From positions 124,001-188,000 of the forward strand of contig CAWGIW010000004.1 of assembly GCA_963822825.1 (NCBI GenBank): a stretch of DNA of 64,000 nt, written 5' to 3'. The notes beneath the pieces were generated by a model. That model saw nothing but the letters and a program-made list of their open reading frames with translations, was not told where the DNA came from and did no database searches. The DNA comes from JAWWPY01 sp963822825 (lineage in GTDB: Bacteria; Actinomycetota; Actinomycetes; Streptosporangiales; Streptosporangiaceae). The translations under genes were made by a program, and so were the position numbers. Positions 54,599 to 63,327 of this stretch are shown in pieces (position 1 is the first letter of the stretch; each line of letters starts with the position of its first letter).

Positions 54599-54646
54599 CC
54601 ACGTCGCCTCTCCATCAGCCGATCAGGTCACGCCGCAGCGGATGGC

Positions 54647-56431
54647 TCAGGTGACCAGGATCGCTGCCATCGGCGTATGGATCTTCTCGAGCAGCTTGCC
54701 GTTACCGAGGGACATGTGCACGCCACACGGCAGGCAGGGGTCGAAACTGCGGACCGCCCGCATGATGTCGATGCCCTTGAAGTTGTCCGGCGAGTTCTCC
54801 TCGAAGATCGGGGTGTTCTGCACCGCGTCCTCGTAGGGGCCGGGGGTCCCGTAGCTGTCGCGCACGCTGGCGTTCCAGGGTGTCGGCGGGTACGGGTGGT
54901 AGTTCGCGATCTTCCCATCGCGGATCACCATGTGGTGCGACAGCACGCCGCGCACGGCCTCGGTGAATCCGCAGCTGTTGGCCTCGTCGGGGACGTCGAA
55001 CGGCTCCCAGGTCTTGGTGTGCCCGGCCCGTACCTCGGCCAGGGCCTTCTCCATGAAGTGCAGCGCGGCCGCGGCCGCATAGGCCTGGAAGTAGGTGCGG
55101 GCCCGGTCCCGTTCGATCGCGTTCGACAGGGGCGCCCCAGCCTTGTCCACCGGGATCTTCCACTCGAACGTGACCTCGGGCCTGGTCACCGTTCGGGGCA
55201 GGTTGATCACCACGCTGTGGCCGGTGGACTTGACATAGCCGAAATCCACGAGCCCGCCCTGTGCCGTCGCCCATAGCCGGGCGATCGGGCCGCCGCCGGT
55301 GTCGGCGGCCAGGTAGTTGGTTCCGTCGAACCACCGCGGCGACATGACCCAGCTGTACTTGCTGTCGAAGTCACGCTTGGCCGGCCGCGGGATCGTGTGC
55401 TGGTTCCACGGGTGCCTGCGGTCCACCGGGTTGCCCAGCGGGTCGCGGGTCACGAACATCTCCTGGTCTTCCCAGTCCTCGTAGTAGGAGCTGCCGAGCA
55501 GGATGCGGATGCCGAGATTGATGTTGACGAGGTCGTTGGTGAGCAGTTGCCCGTCCCGGATGACGCCGGGGCTCACGAACATCTTCCGGCCCCAGTCGGT
55601 CATGTGGTCGTACCGGAAGTCGCAGTGCTCCGGGTCGTTCAGGCTGCCCCAGCAGACCATGTCGGCGCGGCGGCGGCCCACCTCCTCGTACCCGGGCATG
55701 GCCTCGTAGAAGAAGTCGAAGAGGTCGTCATGCATGGGCACGACGCGCTTCATGAACTCCACGTAGCGCATCAGCCGGGTGAGGTAGTCGGTGAACAGCT
55801 GGACGGTCGGGGTGGTGCCCACGCCGCCGGGGTAGAGGGTCGAGGGATGAACGTGCCGCCCCTCCATAAGGCAGAACATCTCCCGGGTGGACCGGCTGAC
55901 CTGGAGCGCCTCGCGGTAGAACTCGCCTTCCAGCGGGTTGAGCGACCGCATGATGTCGCCGATGTACTTGTAGCCATGGTCGCCAGCGTGCGGCGCCTCG
56001 GTGCGGTTGGCCAGCTCGAGCACGCCCGGATTGGTCTCGCCCACCATCTTCGCGCAGAAGTCCACGCCGACCAGGTTCTCCTGGAAGATGTTGTGGTCAA
56101 ACATGTACTCGGCGGCCTCACCCAGGTTGATGATCCACTCGGCGAGGTGCGGCGGGCGGACCCCGTAGGCCATGTTCTGGTTGTACACCGAGCACGTCGC
56201 GTGGTTGTCACCGCAGATACCGCAGATGCGGCTGGTGATGAAGTGCGCGTCGCGCGGGTCCTTGCCCTTCATGAAGATGCTGTAGCCGCGGAAAATGGAC
56301 GAGGTGCTGAAACACTCGACCACCTTCTTCTGCTTGAAGTCGATTTTCGTGTAGATCCCTAGGCTCCCCACAATCCTGGTGATGGGATCCCAGTTCATCT
56401 CGACAATGCCGGTGTCGGAGGCCGTGGTCAT
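54647..56431 (-). CDS. hhyL: [NiFe] hydrogenase large subunit, group 1h (high-affinity, actinobacterial type)
   Basis: The 594-residue catalytic subunit binds the NiFe(CN)2CO centre through the L1 motif RICGICGDNHATC and L2 motif DPCLPCGVH. Twenty-two residues follow the L2 His; they would be removed by an endopeptidase such as HupD (61101) after nickel insertion. L1 has the group-specific form with GDNHATCS. Group 1h enzymes oxidise H2 at atmospheric level, are O2-tolerant, and support persistence of soil actinobacteria. It follows hhyS by 73 bp. Confidence 0.97.
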   Translation of the reverse strand: MTTASDTGIVEMNWDPITRIVGSLGIYTKIDFKQKKVVECFSTSSIFRGYSIFMKGKDPRDAHFITSRICGICGDNHATCSVYNQNMAYGVRPPHLAEWIINLGEAAEYMFDHNIFQENLVGVDFCAKMVGETNPGVLELANRTEAPHAGDHGYKYIGDIMRSLNPLEGEFYREALQVSRSTREMFCLMEGRHVHPSTLYPGGVGTTPTVQLFTDYLTRLMRYVEFMKRVVPMHDDLFDFFYEAMPGYEEVGRRRADMVCWGSLNDPEHCDFRYDHMTDWGRKMFVSPGVIRDGQLLTNDLVNINLGIRILLGSSYYEDWEDQEMFVTRDPLGNPVDRRHPWNQHTIPRPAKRDFDSKYSWVMSPRWFDGTNYLAADTGGGPIARLWATAQGGLVDFGYVKSTGHSVVINLPRTVTRPEVTFEWKIPVDKAGAPLSNAIERDRARTYFQAYAAAAALHFMEKALAEVRAGHTKTWEPFDVPDEANSCGFTEAVRGVLSHHMVIRDGKIANYHPYPPTPWNASVRDSYGTPGPYEDAVQNTPIFEENSPDNFKGIDIMRAVRSFDPCLPCGVHMSLGNGKLLEKIHTPMAAILVT

Positions 56432-56504
56432 GGCTTATCCCTCTCGCTGCTGTCGGGCGCCACTGCCCGCGGGCTGGCGCTGGGCCGTGTAGCCAGATGC
56501 TCGG

Positions 56505-57578
<1,074 letters not shown>

Positions 57579-57620
57579 GGCTAGGCCACCTCCTCGCTGC
57601 GGTGTCGGCGGGATGGTGGT

Positions 57621-57675
57621 GCGTTGCGGCTGGATGCGTTGCGGCCGGATGCGTTGCGGCTGGATGCGTCGCGAC
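57621..57675. repeat. 15-bp tandem repeat (about 3.7 units) in the hhyS leader
   Basis: Units GCGTTGCGGC(T/C)GGAT at 57621-57635, 57636-57650 and 57651-57665 plus a partial, changed fourth unit. On the minus strand they lie 43-97 bp upstream of hhyS. Confidence 0.88.
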
Positions 57676-57970
57676 CTGGAGGGAAGGTTCCTGGGGGAGG
57701 GGGCGCCGTAACGCGCCGGAGGTCCAACTGCCAGGCGGCCAGGTTCGTGGCGGGAGGCGGCCCGGAGCCTGGCCTCCCGGCGACGGCATACCCGCTGGTG
57801 ACCAGCAGGTATCCGCCGCCTGGCGGGCCACTCTGACCGCCGGACGGCCCAACCATGGGAGCGCGGCAGCGCCGGAGAAACTGTTCATGGCAGGACCTGG
57901 CTGCATATGTGCAGACGCCGTCATGTTAAACCTGGCCACCAGGGGCGGCAAGACGAACCGTCAACTCAAC

Positions 57971-57984
57971 GGACATAAATGTCC
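57971..57984. promoter_or_regulatory. Palindrome GGACAT-AA-ATGTCC, candidate operator
   Basis: A perfect 6-2-6 inverted repeat in the AT-richest part of the divergent region, 393 bp from hhyS and 186 bp from the HTH gene. Position and symmetry suit a dimeric regulator, possibly the adjacent HTH protein. No direct evidence. Confidence 0.45.
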
Positions 57985-58169
57985 TGTTGGGCGACAGAGC
58001 TGGGATCACGGCTCGGCCTGGCGAGTCAATGCTGCCGACTTCGCCACAGAACTCCCACCAGGAACGCGGCCATCCCCCTTCGCGCGTACTCTGTGGTCAA
58101 CCAGTCCGCTGATGACCGGAGCATGGGCCGGCCGCCCCGATGGCCGGAGGCAGGACAAGGGAGACGCCG

Positions 58170-58706
58170 GTGCCTGATCTGGCCGACGGGCATGGGGATT
58201 CGCCAATCGAGGTCGTCCCCGTGGTGGTTCTGTCCCAGACTTTTCCAGCGCGTCCGTCATGGATCCCCGAGATCCGCGATTTCGTCCGCCGCTGCCTGGC
58301 GGAATCGCCGCTGACTGAGCAGGGGAACCGTGAGGTCGGGGAGACCGTCTTCCGTGCCCTGCTGGACGCCGCCGGCCCCGAGGGCGCGATCCAGGTCTCG
58401 TTCCGGATCTTCCCCGAACATGTCGAGGTCGACGTCCTCCACTCCAATCAGCAGGTGACCACCGAACCGGTGACCACAGCGGCCCCGTCCGCCGCCAGCA
58501 AGACGGGAGTACGCACGCGCCCGGACACTTTCGCCGACTGGATGTCCAGCACGCTGCGCCGGGAGGGGCTCACCCAGGAGGCCGCCGCCCGCCAGCTCGG
58601 TGTGTCAGTCAAGACCGTCGGCCGCTGGGTCGGCGGCGAGACAGAACCGCGGCTCCGGGATCTGCGGCGGATCCAGGAACTCTTCGGTGAACTGCCCTTT
58701 CCCTAG
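58170..58706 (+). CDS. XRE-type helix-turn-helix regulator heading the hydrogenase maturation operon
   Basis: GTG 58170 is chosen because GGGAG lies 6 nt upstream; ATG 58140 has none. Residues about 10-95 (VLSQTFPARPSWIPEIRDFV, NREVGETVFRALLDAAGPEG) form an alpha/beta domain somewhat like RsbW-type ATPase folds without clear ATP motifs. After a Ser/Thr linker the C-terminus is an HTH (LTQEAAARQLGVSVKTVGRW). It is probably the local regulator of the hydrogenase genes; signal unknown. Confidence 0.8.
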   Translation: MPDLADGHGDSPIEVVPVVVLSQTFPARPSWIPEIRDFVRRCLAESPLTEQGNREVGETVFRALLDAAGPEGAIQVSFRIFPEHVEVDVLHSNQQVTTEPVTTAAPSAASKTGVRTRPDTFADWMSSTLRREGLTQEAAARQLGVSVKTVGRWVGGETEPRLRDLRRIQELFGELPFP

Positions 58707-58983
58707 CTGGCCCGAACTGGCCCGCTAGCTGGGCGCTCCCCCGGGCCGGGCGCTCCCCGGGCCGGGTGGCGCTCCCCGGCCGGGCCTATCGCGGGCCCCG
58801 CACCTCCCCCCGGGCCGGGCCTTTCCGCGGGTCCCCTGCATCTCCCCGGGGCCGGTTTTCCGCTGGCCAGCCCCGCCCTGCCTGGGCCGGCCGACCGCCG
58901 GTTCGGGGGGCCGGCCGACCGCCAGCAAGCCATCCCTGTCTGGTCCACTGGACGTCCCCCCACAAGTGTCCTAACGTGCTGCC
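58707..58983. repeat. Intergenic run of degenerate CCCCGGGCCGGGCGCTCC-like repeats
   Basis: Between the HTH gene and the YceI gene, 58733-58865 consists of loosely repeated C/G blocks (GGCGCTCCCC, GGGCCGGGC). No open frame is convincing. It may hold a terminator for the HTH gene and a promoter for the downstream operon. Confidence 0.5.
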
Positions 58984-59541
58984 ATGGCGGTTCCCGCTGG
59001 ACGCTACCGACTCGCCTCCGATGCCGGCCGGGTCGTGCTCCGCACCTCCCGGGATGGCCTGGCTGCGACGGCCGGCCATGACCTCACCATCGACGCGCCC
59101 CGGTGGTCCGGCGACCTGGTCGTCAAGGACGACGGCAGCCCGGTCTCCCTGGAGGTGCGTGTCGACGTGGGCGCGCTCACGGTGCGCGACGGCAGCGGCG
59201 GCCTCAAGCCACTGACCGACCGGGACCGCCGCGAGATCGGCGTGACCATGCGCCGCCTGCTCGACACGGGCCAGTACCCCGAGGCGGTGTTCGCCGCCAC
59301 CCGGTTCGAGCCGAGCGGACACGGCGGCATGATCGAGGGAGACTTCACGCTGCACGGCGCGTCGCGGCCGCTGAGCCTGGAGGTCACCCAGACCGCCCCT
59401 GGCTCATTCAAGGCCACCGGCTCCGTCGTGCAGTCTGCCTATGGCATCAAGCCATACTCGGGATTTTTCGGAACGCTCAAAGTGCGGGACGCGGTCGTGG
59501 TCGAGGCCGAGGTCGAGCTGCCCGCGCCAGGAGATGCCTGA
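58984..59541 (+). CDS. YceI family protein (lipocalin-like, isoprenoid-binding type)
   Basis: The 185-residue protein has the YceI pattern: GRYRLASDAGRVVLRTSRDG, AGHDLTIDAPRWSGDLVV, a central helix RDRREIGVTMRRLL, and GDFTLHGASRPLSLEV. Periplasmic YceI proteins bind polyisoprenoids; this one has no signal peptide and is probably cytosolic. It occurs in several group 1h clusters, role unknown. The SIS gene begins 21 bp later. Confidence 0.88.
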   Translation: MAVPAGRYRLASDAGRVVLRTSRDGLAATAGHDLTIDAPRWSGDLVVKDDGSPVSLEVRVDVGALTVRDGSGGLKPLTDRDRREIGVTMRRLLDTGQYPEAVFAATRFEPSGHGGMIEGDFTLHGASRPLSLEVTQTAPGSFKATGSVVQSAYGIKPYSGFFGTLKVRDAVVVEAEVELPAPGDA

Positions 59542-59562
59542 GATCGAGACTTCGCTGAGGAA

Positions 59563-60191
59563 GTGACCGAAGTAGTGCGGCCAACCATCGGAGACGACGA
59601 CGTCGCCAGGCTGTTCGACGAACGGACCGCGGCGATCGAGGATCTTGCCGATCACGCGGGAACAGTGGCGGCGGCCTGTCACGCCATGGCCATGCGTTTC
59701 CACCAGGGCGGCAAGCTCGTGGTGTTCGGGATCGGCGCGGCGAGCACCGATGCCCTGCACGTGGCGGTGGAGTTCGTCCATCCGGTGATCGTCGGCAAGC
59801 GTGCCCTGCCTGCCATCTCGCTCACCGCGGACATCGCGACCGTCACCGGCCTCGCCGCCCGCGAGGGCATGGGCAGCATTTTCGCTCACCAGCTCCTTTA
59901 CCTCGCCGGCCCGCCGACATCGCGCTCGGCATCGGCGCCGACGGAAACGACGACAGCGTCCTGCGTGGCCTGGTCTGCGCGCACGAGATGGGGATGCTCA
60001 CGATCGGGCTGGTCGGCGGGGACGGCGGGGCGATCGGTCGCAGCGCCGCCGTCGATCATCTCCTCGTCGCGCGGTCAGCGGATCCCCGCATCGTCAAGGA
60101 GGTGCACGTGACCATGTACCACCTGCTGTGGGAACTGGTGCACGTGTTCTTCGAGCAACCGGGCGTGCTGGCCCCCGAGGTCGGCAGATGA
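59563..60191 (+). CDS. SIS (sugar isomerase) domain protein 1 of the hydrogenase cluster; one frameshift
   Basis: The fold is GmhA/HPr-like SIS: GGKLVVFGIGAASTDALHVA and ALPAISLTADIATVTGLAAR. At about 59911 the frame shifts; in the next frame it continues DIALGIGADGNDDSVLRGLV, MLTIGLVGGDGG and a helical end KEVHVTMYHLLWELVHVFFE to 60191. A missing C in GGCCC(C)GCC would explain it. SIS domains bind phosphosugars; here the role is unknown. Its stop overlaps the HypC-like start. Confidence 0.82.
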
Positions 60192-60421
60192 CCACACCAT
60201 CGCCGGAAGCGCAATCCCCTGGTCAGTGCCTTGACGAGGTCTGCGTGACCTGCTCGGATACGGCCGTGGCCGTATCCGTCGTCCGGCTGCTGGCCAACGA
60301 TCTCGCGCTGGTGGACACTGGGTCCGGGTCGGAAGAGGTCAGCGTCGCCCTGGTGACCGCGGCTGTGGGGGACACGATCCTGGTCCACGCGGGCGAGGCG
60401 ATCGCGGTGGTGGCGAAATGA
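60188..60421 (+). CDS. Atypical HypC/HupF-like chaperone between two SIS genes
   Basis: The 77-residue protein has the HypC beta-barrel pattern (ALVDTGSGSEEVSVALVTAA, VGDTILVHAGEAIAVV). Classical HypC begins with Met-Cys, the Cys holding the Fe(CN)2CO unit. Here a 13-residue extension precedes CLDEVCVTC, giving three Cys instead. A modified role, perhaps as a partner of the SIS proteins, is inference. Start and stop both overlap the neighbours by 4 bp. Confidence 0.8.
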   Translation: MTTPSPEAQSPGQCLDEVCVTCSDTAVAVSVVRLLANDLALVDTGSGSEEVSVALVTAAVGDTILVHAGEAIAVVAK

Positions 60422-61104
60422 CCCCGGCGGCCCCGCGGGACAGCCAGGCCAATGCGGCGGCGATGGAGTCGCTGTACCCGTTCCTCTACTCGGGCCAGAC
60501 CGACCTCGACGCGGTGCTGGCGGAAGTGCGCCAGTTGACCGTGGCCAAGGCGCACGAGATCATCGAGCTGCGCCGGGTGGTGGCCGCCCGGGACGCCGGG
60601 CGGATGCGGTCCTGCGCTGAGGAGATGGCCAGCCGGTTCGTGGCGGGTGGCCGGCTGCTGGCCTTTGGCAACGGTGGCAGCGCGACCGACGCCCAGCAGC
60701 TGGCCACCCTGTTCCTCAACCCGGGCGGCAGCGACCCGCCGCTGCCCGCGTTCGGCCTGGCCAACGACACCGCGGTGGTCACCGCGCTGTGCAACGACGT
60801 GGGCGTCGCCGTCGTGTTCGCCCGGCAGATCGCCGCGTTCGGCGGCCGCCAGGACATCGCGGTGGCGCTGTCCACCAGCGGTAATTCCGAGAATTTGCTG
60901 CGTGGTCTGGACGAGGCGGCCCGGCGGGGCATGCTGACCGTGGGCATCGCCGGATACGACGGGGGGAAGATGTCCGAGCTTGATGGCCTGGATTACCTCT
61001 TTGTCGCCCCCTCGTCGTCGGTGCACAGGATCCAGGAAGCGCAGACCACGATCTACCACGCGCTGTGGCAGCTCACGCTGGCCGCCCTCGGCGACGGCGG
61101 GTGA
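60418..61104 (+). CDS. SIS domain protein 2 of the hydrogenase cluster, GmhA-like
   Basis: The 228-residue protein is close to D-sedoheptulose-7-phosphate isomerases: GGRLLAFGNGGSATDAQQLA, FGLANDTAVVTALCNDVG, ALSTSGNSENLLRGLDEAA, and a C-terminal helix EAQTTIYHALWQLTLAALGD. The N-terminus has an extra helix pair. Real GmhA would make heptose precursors; no heptose genes are near. It overlaps both the HypC-like gene and hupD, so it belongs to the hydrogenase operon. Confidence 0.88.
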   Translation: MTPAAPRDSQANAAAMESLYPFLYSGQTDLDAVLAEVRQLTVAKAHEIIELRRVVAARDAGRMRSCAEEMASRFVAGGRLLAFGNGGSATDAQQLATLFLNPGGSDPPLPAFGLANDTAVVTALCNDVGVAVVFARQIAAFGGRQDIAVALSTSGNSENLLRGLDEAARRGMLTVGIAGYDGGKMSELDGLDYLFVAPSSSVHRIQEAQTTIYHALWQLTLAALGDGG

Positions 61105-61757
61105 CCGGGATGACTGGCCGCACCCTGATCGCCTGTCTCGGCAACATCTTCCTCGGTGACGACGGTTTCGGGGTGGAGGTGGCCAAGCACCTCGCCGGGC
61201 AGGAACTGCCCGCCGGGGTCCGGGTCACCGACTACGGCATCCGTGGCATGCACCTGGCCTATGACCTGGCCGAGGGGTTCGAGACCACGATCCTGGTCGA
61301 CTGTGTGCAGCGCGGCGACGAGCCAGGAACCGTCTATGTCATCGAGCCGGAGCCCGCGCCGCACCCCGCCACCCCCGTCTCGGCGGGCACCGCGGGCGGC
61401 GGGACCGGTGAAGATGCGGCCCTGGCCGCTATGAGCCTGTTCAATGCGCACGGGATGCAGCCGGATGTCGTGCTGGAGATGGCCGGGACGCTGGGCGCCG
61501 AGGCCGGCCGGGTGCTGGTGGTGGGCTGCGAGCCCGCGAGCCTGGAGGAGGGGATCGGGCTCAGCCAGCCAGTGGCCGCCGCCGTGGAGGAGGCGGCCCG
61601 CGCCGTCATCAGGCTGGTGACGGCCGGAGTGCCGCGGCCGGACGAGCCGGACAAGGAAGTCAACGCGGCGGACCCGTGGCCAGCAGCCGGCCCGGCTCAG
61701 CCACACCAAACAGGCCATGCGGCGGGGCCGCAGTCAGAAAGCACGGCTAGGGGATAG
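61101..61757 (+). CDS. hupD: Hydrogenase maturation endopeptidase (HupD/HyaD family)
   Basis: GNIFLGDDGFGVEVAKHLA is the family signature, with Glu/Asp ligands for the nickel of the substrate; YGIRGMHLAYDL and LVDCVQRGDEPGTVYVIEPE follow. It should cut the 22-residue tail of HhyL after L2. GTG 61101 overlaps the SIS stop; ATG 61110 is an alternative start. The C-terminal 45 residues are Pro/Ala/Gln-rich and not part of the fold. Confidence 0.92.
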   Translation: MTGMTGRTLIACLGNIFLGDDGFGVEVAKHLAGQELPAGVRVTDYGIRGMHLAYDLAEGFETTILVDCVQRGDEPGTVYVIEPEPAPHPATPVSAGTAGGGTGEDAALAAMSLFNAHGMQPDVVLEMAGTLGAEAGRVLVVGCEPASLEEGIGLSQPVAAAVEEAARAVIRLVTAGVPRPDEPDKEVNAADPWPAAGPAQPHQTGHAAGPQSESTARG

Positions 61758-61791
61758 GGAAGCCCTCCGAGGAGCACGAAGGGGTGATCGC

Positions 61792-62064
61792 ATGTGCCTT
61801 GGTATCCCAGGCGAGGTGATCGAATTCCTCCCTGACCAGCCAGATCTGGCCAGGGTGGACGTCAGCGGGGTTAAGCGGGTGATCAACGTCGGCCTGCTCG
61901 CCGACGACCCGCCTGAGCCCGGCGAATGGGTGCTCATTCACGTCGGCTTCGCGCTCTCCAAGATCGACGAGGGCGAAGCGGCGGCCGCCCTGGAGTTCCT
62001 GGAGGGGATCGGGCAGGCCTACGCGGACGAGCTCGCGGCACTAGCGGAATCACGGATCGAATAG
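61792..62064 (+). CDS. hypC: Hydrogenase formation chaperone HypC
   Basis: MCLGIPGEVIEF is the canonical start with the essential Cys2. The 90-residue protein carries the Fe(CN)2CO unit between HypD and the large-subunit precursor. VGFALSKIDEGEAAAALEFL is the typical C-terminal part. AGGGG lies 8 nt upstream of ATG 61792. Together with the atypical gene at 60188 the operon has two HypC-family members. Confidence 0.96.
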   Translation: MCLGIPGEVIEFLPDQPDLARVDVSGVKRVINVGLLADDPPEPGEWVLIHVGFALSKIDEGEAAAALEFLEGIGQAYADELAALAESRIE

Positions 62065-62078
62065 GAGCGGCCCGTGAG

Positions 62079-62176
62079 CGTTATTCAGGACCGACTAGCC
62101 ACCCGGGCCTTCAGGCCCGGGCGGAGCGGTCGGTGCAGGTGGCGCGGACGGGACGAGCACAGTTATCTGAATAACG
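62079..62176. mobile_element. Possible small inverted-repeat element between hypC and hypD
   Basis: Perfect 10-bp terminal inverted repeats (CGTTATTCAG at 62079-62088, CTGAATAACG at 62167-62176) enclose 78 bp with an inner perfect 8-bp hairpin CCCGGGCC-TTCA-GGCCCGGG (62099-62120 region). The AT-rich ends differ from the surroundings. No target duplication is obvious. It could be a MITE-like insertion or a structured mRNA segment. Confidence 0.5.
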
Positions 62177-62199
62177 AGAATTCGGATGAGGACACAGCC

Positions 62200-63327
62200 A
62201 TGCGGTACGTCGATGAGTTCCGGGACGCCGACAAGGCGCACGCCCTGGCCGCGAAGATTGCGGCCCTGTGCGAGCCGGGGCGCCAGTACAAGCTGATGGA
62301 AGTGTGCGGCGGGCACACCCACACCATCTACAAGCACGGCCTCGAGGACTACCTCCCCGAGTCGGTCACGCTGGTGCACGGCCCGGGCTGCCCGGTGTGC
62401 GTCATCCCGATGGGACGGGTGGATGACGCCATCCACCTGGCCTCGCAGCCCGATGTCATCATGACCTCGTTCGGCGACATGATGCGGGTCCCGGGCAGCC
62501 AGGGATCGTTCTACGACGCCAAGGCGGCGGGCACCGATATCCGCATGGTGTACTCCCCGCTGGATTCACTGAAGGTCGCCAGGCAGAACCCGGACAAGCG
62601 GGTCGTCTTCATGGCGATTGGCATGGAGACCACCACGCCGTCCACCGCGATGACCGTGCTCCGCGCCGCGGCCGAGGGCCTCACCAACTTCTCGATCTTC
62701 TGCAACCACGTCACGATCATCCCGGCCATCAAGGCGATCCTGGACTCACCCGACCTGCGGCTGGATGGCTTCATCGGCCCCGGTCATGTGTCCACGGTGA
62801 TCGGCTGCCGCCCGTACGAGTTCATCGCCCGGGAGTACGGCAAGCCGGTCGTTGTGGCGGGCTTCGAGCCGCTGGACATCCTGCAGTCCATATACATGCT
62901 GATGCAGCAGCTGTCCGAGGGCCGCTCGGAGGTGGAGAACCAGTACACCCGGGTGGTGCCGTGGGACGGCAACCTCGCCGCGCTGAAGGCGATCAACGAG
63001 GTAATGGAGCTCCGGCCGTACTTCGAATGGCGCGGCCTCGGCTTCATCTCGCACTCCGCGATGCGGGTGCGCCCGGCCTACTCCGCCTTCGACGCGGAAC
63101 TGCTGTTCCAGGTCCCAGGCGTGCGGGTGGCCGACCCCAAGGCATGCCAGTGCGGTGAGGTACTCAAGGGCGTGCTCAAGCCGTGGGAATGCAAGGTGTT
63201 CGGCACCGCGTGCACGCCCGAGACACCCATCGGCACCTGCATGGTCTCACCCGAGGGCGCCTGTGCGGCCTACTACAACTTCGGCCGGATGAACCGTCAC
63301 CGGGTGGTCGAGGTGAGCATCACATGA
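62200..63327 (+). CDS. hypD: Hydrogenase formation protein HypD
   Basis: HypD, with a [4Fe-4S] cluster, receives CN and CO for the active-site iron with HypC. Motifs: LMEVCGGHTHTIYKHG, HGPGCPVCVIP, GFIGPGHVSTVIG, and the cluster Cys in KACQCGEVLKGV...ECKVFGTAC...GTCMVSPEGACAAYY. ATG 62200 (MRYVDEFRD) matches the family start and has GAGGA 8 nt upstream. An in-frame GTG 62074 with AGGAG 6 nt upstream would add 42 residues coded by the inverted-repeat element. Confidence 0.95.
   Translation: MRYVDEFRDADKAHALAAKIAALCEPGRQYKLMEVCGGHTHTIYKHGLEDYLPESVTLVHGPGCPVCVIPMGRVDDAIHLASQPDVIMTSFGDMMRVPGSQGSFYDAKAAGTDIRMVYSPLDSLKVARQNPDKRVVFMAIGMETTTPSTAMTVLRAAAEGLTNFSIFCNHVTIIPAIKAILDSPDLRLDGFIGPGHVSTVIGCRPYEFIAREYGKPVVVAGFEPLDILQSIYMLMQQLSEGRSEVENQYTRVVPWDGNLAALKAINEVMELRPYFEWRGLGFISHSAMRVRPAYSAFDAELLFQVPGVRVADPKACQCGEVLKGVLKPWECKVFGTACTPETPIGTCMVSPEGACAAYYNFGRMNRHRVVEVSIT

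Larger units (their letters stand above)
57579..58169. other. Divergent control region between hydrogenase structural and maturation operons
   Basis: About 590 bp holding both promoters. Next to hhyS is a 15-bp tandem repeat; near 57971 a perfect palindrome. A minus-strand open frame at 57581-57856 (91 residues, ending 2 bp before hhyS) would read the repeat as (SRNAS)n; it has no known relatives and may be only leader sequence. Another open frame at 57484-57951 overlaps hhyS and is rejected. Confidence 0.6.

Noticed and set aside
57621..57675. CRISPR array at the 15-bp repeats
   Set aside because: Units are contiguous with no spacers and far too short; no cas genes are present in the window.
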